From: Modestobacter lapidis
Lineage (GTDB): Bacteria > Actinomycetota > Actinomycetes > Mycobacteriales > Geodermatophilaceae
Length of the DNA stretch: 64,000 nucleotides
Assembly: GCA_019779905.1 (NCBI GenBank)
Contig: JABAKE010000004.1
Location: 229,510 to 293,509, forward strand
Direction of reading: 5' to 3'
The position numbers and the translations under genes are program-made. Under the pieces are notes generated by a model that saw nothing but the letters and a program-made list of their open reading frames with translations, searched no databases and was not told the origin of the DNA. How positions within the stretch are numbered: position 1 is the first letter of the stretch; the number at the start of each line of letters is the position of its first letter. This document shows, piece after piece, positions 42,337-51,052 of the stretch.

Positions 42337-43650
42337 GTGACCTCAGCGGCAGGAACCGGACGGCGGCGGCAGGACACGGTGTACCGGGCCGGGGTCTACG
42401 GCCACCGGCCCCGGGTGCCGACCGTCTACCGCGCGCTGGCCCGGGAGGCCCGCCGCCGGCTCGACGCCCGCGCCTACGGCTACGTCGCCGGGGGCGCCGG
42501 CGACGAGGCCACCCAGCGGGCCGACCGGGCGGCGTTCGACGCCTGGTCGGTGGTGCCGCGGGTGCTGCGGGACGTGAGCCGGCGGGACACCTCGGTCGAG
42601 CTGTTCGGACGGCGGTTGCCGGCGCCGGTGCTGCTCGGCCCGGTCGGTGCCCTGGAGCTGGTGCACCCGCAGGGCGACCTCGCCGTCGCCCGGGCCGCCG
42701 CGGCGGTGGGCGTGCCGATGGTCTTCTCCAACCAGGCGTCGGTGCCGATGGAGACGACCGCCGCGGCGATGGGCGACAGCCCCCGGTGGATGCAGCTGTA
42801 CTGGTCGACGTCCGACGAGCTGGTGGAGAGCCTGCTGGGCCGGGCCGAGGCCAGCGGCTGCGAGGCCGTCGTCGTCACCCTGGACACCACGATGCTGGGC
42901 TGGCGCCCGCGCGACCTCGAGCTGGGCCACCTGCCCTTCGCTCTCGGCAAGGGCATCGCGCAGTACACCTCCGACCCGGTCTTCCGCCGGCTGGTGGCGG
43001 AGCGGGCGGCCGCGGGCGGCACCCCGCCGACCGGTGCCGCGGGCGCGGTGGACCGGCAGCGGCCCACGGTGGCCGCTGTCCGGGCGCTGGTCGGGATGGC
43101 CCGGGCCTGGTCGACCGCCACCGGCATGCCGCTGTCCGAGGCGCTGCGCTCACCGCTTCCCCGCGCGGCGGTGGAGACCTTCCTCGGCATCTACTCCCGG
43201 CCGTCGATCACCTGGGCGGACCTGGCCTGGCTGCGCGCCCGTACCTCGCTGCCGATCGTGCTCAAGGGCGTGCTGCACCCCGACGACGCGCGCCGGGCGG
43301 TCGACGAGGGCGTGGCCGGCCTGGTGGTGAGCACCCACGGCGGCCGGCAGGTGGACCGGTCGATCGCCGCCCTGGACGCGCTGCCCGACGTCGTCTCCGC
43401 CGTCGACGACCGGATCCCGGTGCTGTTCGACAGCGGCGTGCGCAGCGGCGCCGACGTGCTCGTCGCCCTCGCCCTGGGCGCCCGGGCGGTGCTGCTGGGC
43501 CGGCCGTTCGCCTGGGGGCTGGGCGTGGCGGGCGAGGAGGGGGTGCGGCAGGTGGTCGAGGACGTGGTCGGCGAGTTCGACCTGACCCTGGGGCTGACCG
43601 GGCACACCGCGGTCGACCAGCTCTCCCGCGAGGTCCTCCGGCGCCGCTGA
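42337..43650 (+). CDS. FMN-dependent alpha-hydroxy-acid oxidizing protein
   Basis: 437-residue TIM-barrel flavoenzyme of the lactate/glycolate oxidase group (lactate 2-monooxygenase-like). Typical features: Y-G-Y-V-A-G-G-A-G-D-E near residue 48, Q-L-Y-W near 152, T-L-D-T-T-M-L-G-W-R-P-R-D, L-K-G-V-L-H and the catalytic S-T-H-G-G-R-Q-V-D near 331, then F-D-S-G-V-R-S-G. Oxidises L-lactate or a similar acid. Start chosen from the -10 spacing; a GTG three codons earlier is the alternative. Lies just after the toxin-antitoxin-like island. Confidence 0.87.
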   Translation: MTSAAGTGRRRQDTVYRAGVYGHRPRVPTVYRALAREARRRLDARAYGYVAGGAGDEATQRADRAAFDAWSVVPRVLRDVSRRDTSVELFGRRLPAPVLLGPVGALELVHPQGDLAVARAAAAVGVPMVFSNQASVPMETTAAAMGDSPRWMQLYWSTSDELVESLLGRAEASGCEAVVVTLDTTMLGWRPRDLELGHLPFALGKGIAQYTSDPVFRRLVAERAAAGGTPPTGAAGAVDRQRPTVAAVRALVGMARAWSTATGMPLSEALRSPLPRAAVETFLGIYSRPSITWADLAWLRARTSLPIVLKGVLHPDDARRAVDEGVAGLVVSTHGGRQVDRSIAALDALPDVVSAVDDRIPVLFDSGVRSGADVLVALALGARAVLLGRPFAWGLGVAGEEGVRQVVEDVVGEFDLTLGLTGHTAVDQLSREVLRRR

Positions 43651-43830
43651 CGGCCTCCCGCGCCGCCGGCGGCTCGCCCGCCCGCCCTTGACTGACACGT
43701 GTGTGCTGGGTCACAGTGGGAACGGGCGGGGGAAGCCGGCTACCAATGGCCCTCCAGTGCTGGAGGGACCGACCAACGCGGCCAGACCGTCAGGACCGGC
43801 CCCCCGCCCCCACATCCTCTCCAGCCGGGC

Positions 43831-46734
43831 TCACGCGTCGGCGGAGGTGTCCTCCTCCGGCGCCGCGGACTCGTCGGCCGGCTCGGCCGTGCCACCCTCG
43901 GGCGACGCCGGTCGATCCGCCTCCTCCCCGCCCCCTTCCGGCGCGGGTTCGGTCTCCGGGGCGGCCGCGTCCGGCGCCACCTCGTCCTGCGTGGCCTCGT
44001 CCTGCGCGGCCTCGTCCGGCGCGGCCTCGTCCGGCGACGCCTCGTCCTGCGCGGCCTCGTCCGGGGCGCGCGCTCCCGGCGCCGACGAGCGCGCCGCTGC
44101 GACCGCGGATTCCGCCGCTGCCGCGCGTTCCCCGGCCGCCGCCGGGGCGGCCTCGGCCTCGTCCGGCGCGGGCTCCCCCGGCGCGGGCTCGGGCTCGGGC
44201 GCCGGGGCCGGCTCGGGAGCCGGCTCCGGCTCCGGCTCCGGCTCGGGGGCGGGCTCGGGTTCCGGGGCCGGCGCCGGTTGCGGCTCGGGTTCCGGGGCGG
44301 GCGCCGGCGCGGGAGCGGGCGGCTCGGGCTCGGGCTCGGGCGGCCGCGGCCGCGGCCGCGGCGGCACGTACTCGGAGCCGTTGCTGACCAGGATCGTCAC
44401 CTGCTGGCCGACGTCCATCGGCCGTCCGGCGGGCGGGTCGGTGGCGAGCACCCGGCCGCGCGGCAGGTCGTCGTCCACCAGCACCGTCCGGGGTTCGAGG
44501 CCCGCACCGCTGATCAGCGACCGGCAGCTCCCGACGGTGGCGCCGATGCATCCGCGGGGCAGGGTGGTCCGGGTGCCCCGCACGTAGGCCGGGTCGGCCG
44601 GGGGGAAGGCGACGGGCTGGACGCCGGACAGGATCGGGGCCATGGCGTCGTGCCAGATGGTCGCCGCCTTGCCGCCGCCGAAGCCGCCGACGTCGCGGTT
44701 CTCCACCGGGTCGTAAACCATCACGCTGGCCGCGTACTGCGGCGTGTAGCCGACGAAGGTCACCGAGTAGTTGTCCTGCGTGGTGCCGGTCTTGCCGGCG
44801 ATCTGGTGGCCGGGTACGTACGCCCGCCGGCCGGTCTGCCCCGGGTACCCCGGCTCGACGTCCTTGCGCAGCGCCTGGGTCAGGGTGTTGGCGATGCCCG
44901 GCTCGAGCGCCGGTTCGCACTGGGGGCCGGGCACCAGGGGCTGGCCGTCGTCCCGGGTCAGCGGCTGGCCGGCCCGGTCGAGGATCGCCTCGACCAGCCG
45001 GGGCTCGCAGTGGGTGCCCTCGGCGGCCAGCGTCCCGTAGGCGCTGGCCAGGGCCAGCGGGCTGGTCGGCTCGGCGCCGAAGGTGAACGAGCCGCGGTTC
45101 TCCGCGATCACCTGGTCGGCGATCGGGTCGAGGCTGGACAGCCCCATCCGCTGCGCCGTCCGGACCGGGCCCTCGACGCTGCCCAGCGCGTCCTCCAGGG
45201 CGAGGAAGTAGGTGTTGGAGGAGCGGTAGAGCGCCTCTTCCATGTCGAGGCGGCGGGGGTAGCGGCCGGCGTTCTCGACCTCGTAGGGCTCGTCGCCGTC
45301 CCGGTAGACCCGGGAGGAGTACGGGTCCGAGGTGCTCTGCGTGTAGCTGAGGCCGTAGCCCTGCTCCATGGCCGCCGCGGCGGTGAAGACCTTGTACGTC
45401 GAGCCCGCGCCCTGCCCGGCGACGGCGGGCAGGTCGACCGTGGTCTGCGCGGGATCGTTCTCGTCGAGCCCGTAGACCCGGTTCACCGACATGCCGAGCA
45501 CCCGGCCCGTGTCGGGCTGCAGCGCCACGAAGATGCCGGCCCGCGGGTCGCCCATGGCCAGCGTGCCCCGCACCGCGGCGTCCCCCGCGGACTGCACCGC
45601 CGGGTCCAGGGTGGTCTGGATGGTGAGCCCGCCGGCCTGCAGACGCCGCAGCGGTAGTCCGTACTGCTCCGCCAGGACCCGCAGCAGGTGGCCGCAGAAG
45701 AACCCGCCGATGTGCGCCTCGGTGCAGCCGTTGGGTGGGCTCCCGCCGGGGACGAGGCCGAGCGGCTCGGCGCGGGCGGCCGCCGCTGCGGCGGGGTCGA
45801 GGAACCCGACGTCCAGCATCCGGCTCAGCACCAGGTTGCGGCGGTCGATCGCGCGCTCGGGCGCCGTCACCGGGTCGTAGATGGTGGGGCTGCGGACGAT
45901 GCCGGCCAGCAGCGCCGCCTGCGCCGGGGTGAGCTTGTCGGCGGTGGTGGAGAAGTAGGTGCGGGCCGCGGCGGCGATCCCGTAGGCGCCGTTGCCGTAG
46001 TACACCGTGTTGAGGTAGCGGGTGAGGATCTCGTCCTTGCTGTACGCCTGCTCGACGGCCAGCGCGATCTGCGCCTCGGTGAGCTTGCGCCCGACGGTGT
46101 CGGCGGTGGCCGCCTGCCGGCCCTCGGCGTCCTGGGCGCGCTGCAGCCGCAGCTGCTTGACCAGCTGCTGGGTGATCGTCGACCCGCCCTCGGTCACCTC
46201 CCCGGCGGCGAGGTTGCGGATCAGCGCGCGGGCCATCCCCCGGGCGTCGACGCCGGCGTGGTCGTAGAACCGCGCGTCCTCGATGGCCACCAGCGCCTGC
46301 TCCATCACCGGCGCGATCTGGTCCGGGGTGAGCGGGTGCCGGTTGCGGCGGTAGATCTCGGTGATCAGCGAGCCGTCCGCGGCCAGCACCCGGGTGTTCC
46401 CGGGCAGCCGGGTGTCGACCGCCGCCGTCTCCAGCGGCTGCACCAGCGCGGCGCCGCGCCCGAGGGCCACCGCCGCGCCCCCCAGCCAGGGAGCGAAGAC
46501 CCCGGCCACCAGCGCACCGGCGAGGACGACCGCGAGAAGCAGCCGCAGCAGCAAGCCGGCCCGGCGCCGCCGGGACGGAGCCGCCCGGTTCGCGGTCGGC
46601 AGCTTCCACGACCGCGAACCGACGGGACCCCGCGGGTGCTCGGACTTCGGGCGCACAGCGACGGGGGTCCTCCTCGGTCGGCTTCCAGGTTCGCCGGCCC
46701 CGATCAGGCCGACGTCGGCCTTCCTGTCTGCCAC
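43831..46734 (-). CDS. Class A penicillin-binding protein with PASTA domain and acidic tail
   Basis: 967 residues. Cytoplasmic basic N-terminus, membrane helix at about 60-82, GT51 transglycosylase (E-D-A-R-F-Y-D-H near 152; G-G-S-T-I-T-Q-Q-L-V-K), transpeptidase with S-x-x-K as S-T-Y-K near 444, S-S-N near 502 and K-T-G-T near 646, one PASTA domain (about 720-785), then a ~170-residue tail of P-E-P-E-P repeats followed by D-E-A-A-P/Q repeats. The tail is much longer and more acidic than in PonA-type homologues. Polymerises and cross-links peptidoglycan. The tail probably lies in the wall. Confidence 0.93.
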   Translation of the reverse strand: MADRKADVGLIGAGEPGSRPRRTPVAVRPKSEHPRGPVGSRSWKLPTANRAAPSRRRRAGLLLRLLLAVVLAGALVAGVFAPWLGGAAVALGRGAALVQPLETAAVDTRLPGNTRVLAADGSLITEIYRRNRHPLTPDQIAPVMEQALVAIEDARFYDHAGVDARGMARALIRNLAAGEVTEGGSTITQQLVKQLRLQRAQDAEGRQAATADTVGRKLTEAQIALAVEQAYSKDEILTRYLNTVYYGNGAYGIAAAARTYFSTTADKLTPAQAALLAGIVRSPTIYDPVTAPERAIDRRNLVLSRMLDVGFLDPAAAAAARAEPLGLVPGGSPPNGCTEAHIGGFFCGHLLRVLAEQYGLPLRRLQAGGLTIQTTLDPAVQSAGDAAVRGTLAMGDPRAGIFVALQPDTGRVLGMSVNRVYGLDENDPAQTTVDLPAVAGQGAGSTYKVFTAAAAMEQGYGLSYTQSTSDPYSSRVYRDGDEPYEVENAGRYPRRLDMEEALYRSSNTYFLALEDALGSVEGPVRTAQRMGLSSLDPIADQVIAENRGSFTFGAEPTSPLALASAYGTLAAEGTHCEPRLVEAILDRAGQPLTRDDGQPLVPGPQCEPALEPGIANTLTQALRKDVEPGYPGQTGRRAYVPGHQIAGKTGTTQDNYSVTFVGYTPQYAASVMVYDPVENRDVGGFGGGKAATIWHDAMAPILSGVQPVAFPPADPAYVRGTRTTLPRGCIGATVGSCRSLISGAGLEPRTVLVDDDLPRGRVLATDPPAGRPMDVGQQVTILVSNGSEYVPPRPRPRPPEPEPEPPAPAPAPAPEPEPQPAPAPEPEPAPEPEPEPEPAPEPAPAPEPEPAPGEPAPDEAEAAPAAAGERAAAAESAVAAARSSAPGARAPDEAAQDEASPDEAAPDEAAQDEATQDEVAPDAAAPETEPAPEGGGEEADRPASPEGGTAEPADESAAPEEDTSADA

Positions 46735-46808
46735 GTGCCGCCCCGGTCATGCACGGATCGGGTGGATCTACACGAGATCGTCATGTGCCGCGGCCCGGCC
46801 GGGCGGCG

Positions 46809-48065
46809 TCACGGCGCGGTGAAGTCGGCGCGCTCGAGCAGCCAGGCGCCGGCGAGCCCGGCGACGAGGCCCCAGAGCGGCGATCCGATGTTGAGGAACG
46901 TCACGTCGGCGACGGTCACCACGAAGGTGATCAGCGCGCCGAGGGTGAAGCGGCTGCTGAACGCGATGACGAACGAGCTCTGCAGCACCCGCAGCATGGC
47001 CAGCCCACCCAGGGCGGCGATGAATGCGGTCGGGGTGCCGAGCATCAGGCCGGTGAACAGCGGCGCGAAGAGGCCGAAGATCATGGCGAGCAGCCCGCAC
47101 ACGATGCCCGCGGTGTAGTGGCGCGACCGCTCGCCCGACGCCGACAGCAACGCGTTCGTCGGCCCGGTGAGGCAGCTGGACACCGTGCCCACGGCGGCCG
47201 TGAGCAGCGACCAGCCGCCGCAGGCGATCGTGACCGCGTTCACCGGCGCCGCGTGTCCCGCGGCCCGCAGGACCGCCACTCCCTGGCCGTTCTGCACCAC
47301 GAGCACGGTGACCGCCAGGGGAACGACCAGCTCCAGCAGGGCCTGCAACGACCACGCCGGTGCCGTGAGCACCGGGGCCGCGAACACGGGCCCCGCGCCG
47401 ATGGGATCGAACCGCCCCGACAGGGCCACCGCGATCGCCCCCACTACCAGTGCGCCGACGACCGGCGGCAGCGCCCGGCCGAGCGCCGGCACGGCGCTCA
47501 GCAGCAGGAACGCGATCACCATCGGGGCGGCGACGGCCACGTCGTCGCGCAGCGAGTGCACCAGGTCGAGCCCGAACCGCAGGAAGACCCCGGCCACCAT
47601 CGCCATGACGATGGGCATCGGGATCAGCGCCATGGCGCGGCGGACCCAGCCGGTCAGCCCGAGCGCCGCAATCAGCAGGCCGGTGGCGAAGAACGCGCCC
47701 ACCACCTGCGGCCACGTCAGGTGACCGAGCGCCGGGCCGACCAGGACGGTGCCGGGGATCGTCCAGAAGAACGCCAGCGGCTGCCGGTAGAGCCAGCACG
47801 CCAGCACGGTGAGGACGCCGTTGAGGAAGAAGGCACCGAAGATCCACGACGCCAGCTGCTCCTGGGTCAACCCCCCGTCCGCGCCCACCGCCAGGATGAC
47901 GGCGACCGGGCCGGTGGCGGCGAAGATCAAGCCGATGAACCCGTTGGCCGCGTAGAGGGTGCCCAGGTCCCGCACCAGCTGACGAGGCCCGACGAGGGGC
48001 CGAACCGGCCGCTCGATCAGCTGCGTGGGCACGGCGATCCCGGCCGCGTCCTGCTCCTGGGCCAT
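46809..48065 (-). CDS. benE: Benzoate/H+ symporter BenE family transporter
   Basis: 418 residues with about 11-12 membrane helices. Family motifs include G-F-I-G-L-I-F-A-A-T-G-P near the start, F-W-T-I-P-G-T-V-L-V-G and V-V-Q-N-G-Q-G near 250. BenE-type proteins import benzoate or related aromatics with protons. No catabolic genes are next to it, so the substrate is open. The ATG at 48065 is taken because GGGGTGGG precedes it; an ATG nine codons earlier is possible. Confidence 0.87.
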   Translation of the reverse strand: MAQEQDAAGIAVPTQLIERPVRPLVGPRQLVRDLGTLYAANGFIGLIFAATGPVAVILAVGADGGLTQEQLASWIFGAFFLNGVLTVLACWLYRQPLAFFWTIPGTVLVGPALGHLTWPQVVGAFFATGLLIAALGLTGWVRRAMALIPMPIVMAMVAGVFLRFGLDLVHSLRDDVAVAAPMVIAFLLLSAVPALGRALPPVVGALVVGAIAVALSGRFDPIGAGPVFAAPVLTAPAWSLQALLELVVPLAVTVLVVQNGQGVAVLRAAGHAAPVNAVTIACGGWSLLTAAVGTVSSCLTGPTNALLSASGERSRHYTAGIVCGLLAMIFGLFAPLFTGLMLGTPTAFIAALGGLAMLRVLQSSFVIAFSSRFTLGALITFVVTVADVTFLNIGSPLWGLVAGLAGAWLLERADFTAP

Positions 48066-48145
48066 GCCCACCCCGTTCCGCAGTGAGAACATCGCGGCCC
48101 CGCTCTCCGAGGAGGGCGGGGCCGCGGCGCTGTCTCAACCAGACG

Positions 48146-48218
48146 TGCGCCCGAAGGGATTCGAACCCCTAACCTTCTGATCCGTAGTCAGATGCTCTAT
48201 CCGTTGAGCTACGGGCGC
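48146..48218 (-). tRNA. tRNA-Arg (ACG anticodon)
   Basis: 73-base tRNA on the minus strand: acceptor GCGCCCG/CGGGCGC, D-arm GCTCAACGGATAGAGC, anticodon ACG in CTGACTACGGATCAG, T-loop GTTCGAATC, discriminator A. Its A34 is the expected substrate of TadA encoded at 26033-26509. Confidence 0.97.
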
Positions 48219-48244
48219 CTGGTGCTGCGTGTTCAGTTGTCGCG

Positions 48245-48333
48245 CGGAGGCTCCGGGATTTGAACCCGGGATGGGGATTAACCCAAACCGCATTAGCAGT
48301 GCGGCGCCATAGACCGGACTAGGCGAAGCCTCC
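48245..48333 (-). tRNA. tRNA-Ser (GCT anticodon)
   Basis: 89-base class II tRNA on the minus strand: acceptor GGAGGCT/AGCCTCC, anticodon GCT in CTGCTAATG, long variable arm TTTGGGTTAATCCCCATC, T-loop GTTCAAATC, discriminator G. Reads AGC/AGU. It lies 26 bases from tRNA-Arg and the pair probably shares a transcript. Confidence 0.97.
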
Positions 48334-48442
48334 CGAGGACCGGGTTACCCCGGAACCACCGAGGATGAAGGCTACCAGCGCCCCGGGGCGGCTCCCAACG
48401 GGGGGGCGGCGGGAGGAAGCCGTCCGTCGTCCCGACCGGGCG

Positions 48443-49651
48443 TCAGGCCGGGACGACGTCGCGCCGCGGCGCAACCGCGACCACCGGCCGGCGACCGGGC
48501 ACGAGGGTCACCAGGACGGCCAGACCGGCGGCGACCGTGGCCAGCACCAGGGTGCCGGACACGCCCACGCGGGTCTCGACGAGCGCCCCGCCGATCGCCG
48601 CACCGACGGCGGAGGCGCCGAACGTCACCGTCGAGAGCCAGGTGAAGGCCTCGGTGGTGGCCGACGCCGGGGCGATCGAGCCGACCAGCGCGTTCTGCAC
48701 GGTCAGGGTGGGGGCGATCGCCGTCCCGCCCAGGAAGAGCAAGACGCCGAGCACCCAGGGGCTCTGCACGGCCGCCAGCGGGGCGAGCCCGATCGTCACG
48801 CCGAGCAGGCACCAGCGGTACTGCCGGGGCAGCGTGGCGCTGATCATCCGGGCGCCGAACCACAGGCCGCCGGCCGTCGAGCCCAGCGACCAGACCGCGA
48901 GCAGGACGCCGGACATCCCGGGCGAGCCGGCGGCGTCCGCGAACGCCGGAACGGCGACCTCGAGTGCGCCGAAGCCGAGCATCAGCGCCGTGCCGCTGAC
49001 CAGCACCCGGGGCATGCCACGCGCGGTGACGGTGGCGAGCAACGGGCGGGCGGGTGCGACGACGGGCACCCAGGCGCGCATCGGTGCGCTGGTGGTGATG
49101 CCGAGCGCACCGAGCATGCCCAGGACCGCGCCGGCGACGATGGCGGTGGCCGGGCCGGCGAGCAGCGCCAGGACGGCGACCGCGGTGGGGCCGGCGACGA
49201 AGACCAGCTCGGTGGCGGTGGCATCCAGGGCGTAGGCGGTGGGCCGCACCCGCGGATCGACCCGGGACCACAGCGCCCGGACGGTGCCGGACACCAGTGG
49301 CGTGCTGACCCCGGCGGTCGCCGCGACGCACAGGAGTGCCCACGTGGGCGCCCCGGCGAGGACGACGGCGAGCAGCGCGCCCAGCAGCACCGGGTAGGCG
49401 GCGGCCTGGGTGAGCAGGATGGGGCGCGGGCCGCGCCGGTCGGCCAGGCGGCCGAGGACGGGGGCGGTCAGCGCCGTGGCGATGCCGGTGGTGGCGGAGA
49501 CGGCGCCGGCGATCGCGTAGGAACCGGTCTGCTGCTGCACCATGAGCAGCAGCGCGAGCGGGACCATGGCCGACGGCATCCGCCCGGCGAAGCCGGCGAC
49601 GAGGAGCACCGGGGCGGACGGCAACCGCCACACGGGGAGGTACGAACGCAT
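48443..49651 (-). CDS. MFS transporter
   Basis: 402-residue major facilitator with about 12 helices. After helix 2 the loop G-R-L-A-D-R-R-G-P-R-P matches the MFS G-x-L-a-D-r-x-G-r-r motif. Closest by pattern to sugar/drug efflux-like actinobacterial MFS proteins with short loops. It is divergent from the CGNR regulator gene across an inverted repeat, so export of a compound sensed by that regulator is a reasonable guess. Confidence 0.85.
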   Translation of the reverse strand: MRSYLPVWRLPSAPVLLVAGFAGRMPSAMVPLALLLMVQQQTGSYAIAGAVSATTGIATALTAPVLGRLADRRGPRPILLTQAAAYPVLLGALLAVVLAGAPTWALLCVAATAGVSTPLVSGTVRALWSRVDPRVRPTAYALDATATELVFVAGPTAVAVLALLAGPATAIVAGAVLGMLGALGITTSAPMRAWVPVVAPARPLLATVTARGMPRVLVSGTALMLGFGALEVAVPAFADAAGSPGMSGVLLAVWSLGSTAGGLWFGARMISATLPRQYRWCLLGVTIGLAPLAAVQSPWVLGVLLFLGGTAIAPTLTVQNALVGSIAPASATTEAFTWLSTVTFGASAVGAAIGGALVETRVGVSGTLVLATVAAGLAVLVTLVPGRRPVVAVAPRRDVVPA

Positions 49652-49684
49652 GGCGAACTCACTTCAGGACGAGCGAAGAGGAAT

Positions 49685-49714
49685 CGTAGGGGGTCAACGG
49701 CGGTTGACCGCCTA
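49685..49714. promoter_or_regulatory. Operator between divergent MFS and CGNR genes
   Basis: Arms GTAGGGGGTCAAC and GTTGACCGCCTAC are reverse complements with one mismatch around GGCG. On the minus strand TACGAT (49687-49682) is a likely -10 for the MFS gene; on the plus strand TTGACC (49703-49708) is a likely -35 for the CGNR gene. The repeat touches both, so one regulator could control both. Confidence 0.6.
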
Positions 49715-49753
49715 CACCTCGGGGAGACTACGGAGACAGGGGTAGGGAGTCAA

Positions 49754-50284
49754 ATGAACTACGACACCTACGGGTCGACTGCGGTGGAACTGGCCATCGA
49801 CCTGGCCAACGTCGACCGCGACGCTCCCGGCTGGGTGCCTGCGTTCCTGGACGCCCACGCCGAGTGGTTCACCGCGGGGACGGCGGTCACGTTGTCGGCG
49901 GACGACGGAACGCAGATCGAGCAGATCTCCGAGCTCGTCCGGGCCGTGGCGCTGGCCGACCGGGAGGACGAGGTGAAGGCCCAGCTCAACGCCCTCCTCG
50001 GCCTGGCCTCGCCGCGGCCCTACGCCACCGATCACGATGGCGACCTGCACCTGCACTACGCCCGCCCCGATGCCGGCGCTCTCGAGCAGCTGACGACGAC
50101 GGTGGCGATGGGGTTGTCCCAGGTGGTGATCCAGCACGGCTGGCAGCGGCTGGGGGTCTGCTCGGCCGAGGGCTGCGGCAACGTCTACGTCGACACCTCG
50201 CGCAACGCCAGCCGCCGGTACTGCTCCAACACGTGCGCCAGCCGGTCGACGGTCGCCGCCTACCGGGCCCGCCAGCGCACCTGA
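49754..50284 (+). CDS. CGNR zinc finger domain protein (ABATE type regulator)
   Basis: 176 residues. The N-terminal part is an ABATE-like helical domain beginning with V-E-L-A-I-D-L-A-N; the C-terminal zinc finger reads C-S-A-E-G-C-G-N-V-Y-V-D...R-R-Y-C-S-N-T-C-A-S-R-S-T-V-A-A-Y-R-A-R-Q, the CGNR signature with four Cys. Proteins of this kind are thought to be stress-responsive transcription regulators. The ATG lies after GGTAGGGAG. Confidence 0.88.
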   Translation: MNYDTYGSTAVELAIDLANVDRDAPGWVPAFLDAHAEWFTAGTAVTLSADDGTQIEQISELVRAVALADREDEVKAQLNALLGLASPRPYATDHDGDLHLHYARPDAGALEQLTTTVAMGLSQVVIQHGWQRLGVCSAEGCGNVYVDTSRNASRRYCSNTCASRSTVAAYRARQRT

Positions 50285-50344
50285 CCCCGCTCGCCGTGCT
50301 GCTCGAGCGCGCCGGCGCCGAGCCGGAGGGGCGCTTTCGAGGAA

Positions 50345-50383
50345 GCTTGTGCTCTGAGTACAGGGGGGACTCAGAGCACAAGC
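50345..50383. repeat. TGCTCTG/CAGAGCA palindromic repeat, copy 3
   Basis: Perfect 15-base arms GCTTGTGCTCTGAGT and ACTCAGAGCACAAGC around ACAGGGGGG. Shares the TGCTCTG...CTCAGAGCA core with the two copies beside tadA, but the outer bases differ in a compensatory way (CTTG/CAAG instead of CTAG). Located 60 bases after the CGNR stop. Confidence 0.85.
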
Positions 50384-50476
50384 GTCCACAGGTGGTACTT
50401 CCGAGGGACGCCCGGGCCTGCTGAGCTGCGTACTCTCCGTCTTCCGGAACCGAGCGGGGACGACGGAGGATGACGC

Positions 50477-51052
50477 ATGCGGCTGGCGCGGGGAGCTGCG
50501 GGGGCGCTGATCGCGCTGGCGGTGCTGACGGGGTGCTCGAGCAAGGCGCCGGCCAACGACACGCTGCCGAGCGCCGCGCCGACCTCCGCCGACGCGAGCG
50601 AGACGCTCCCACCCCTCGGCCCACCGGACTTCCCCATGCCCGCCGAGGCAAGAGCGCAGACGCCCGCCGGAGCCGAAGCCTTTCTGCGGTACTACATCGG
50701 GTTGTACAACGCAGCCCAAGAATCCATGGACACCCGGTACTTGAAGCAGTTCGGAAGGGCCTGCGACACCTGCATAGGATTGTCGAATCAACTCGAAGAG
50801 GACGCCAAGGCGGGTTACCGCTACCAGGGGGGAGATGTCATCGTAAACGGCATATCCCCGCCGTTAACGAGAAGGTCTGAGGCGGAAATTGCATTCAGTA
50901 TCACTCAAGCCGCGTTGACGCTAACCACGGCAAGCGGCGAACCGGTCGAAGATCTAAGCTTCCCCGAGAAGAAGAACCCAGCTTGTGGCGCCATTTTATC
51001 CTGGTCTCCGACCACCTCATCATGGGCGATGACCCAATGGGACGTCGGCTAA
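50477..51052 (+). CDS. DUF6318 family lipoprotein
   Basis: 191 residues. Signal peptide with lipobox V-L-T-G-C-S (Cys near residue 20), Ser/Pro/Thr-rich spacer, then P-P-D-F-P-M-P-A-E-A-R-A-Q-T-P-A-G-A-E-A-F-L-R-Y-Y and a C-D-T-C pair, matching the actinobacterial DUF6318 family, function unknown. From about base 50680 the codon usage changes to AT-richer than at the 5' end. Overlaps the next gene by 16 bases. Confidence 0.82.
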   Translation: MRLARGAAGALIALAVLTGCSSKAPANDTLPSAAPTSADASETLPPLGPPDFPMPAEARAQTPAGAEAFLRYYIGLYNAAQESMDTRYLKQFGRACDTCIGLSNQLEEDAKAGYRYQGGDVIVNGISPPLTRRSEAEIAFSITQAALTLTTASGEPVEDLSFPEKKNPACGAILSWSPTTSSWAMTQWDVG

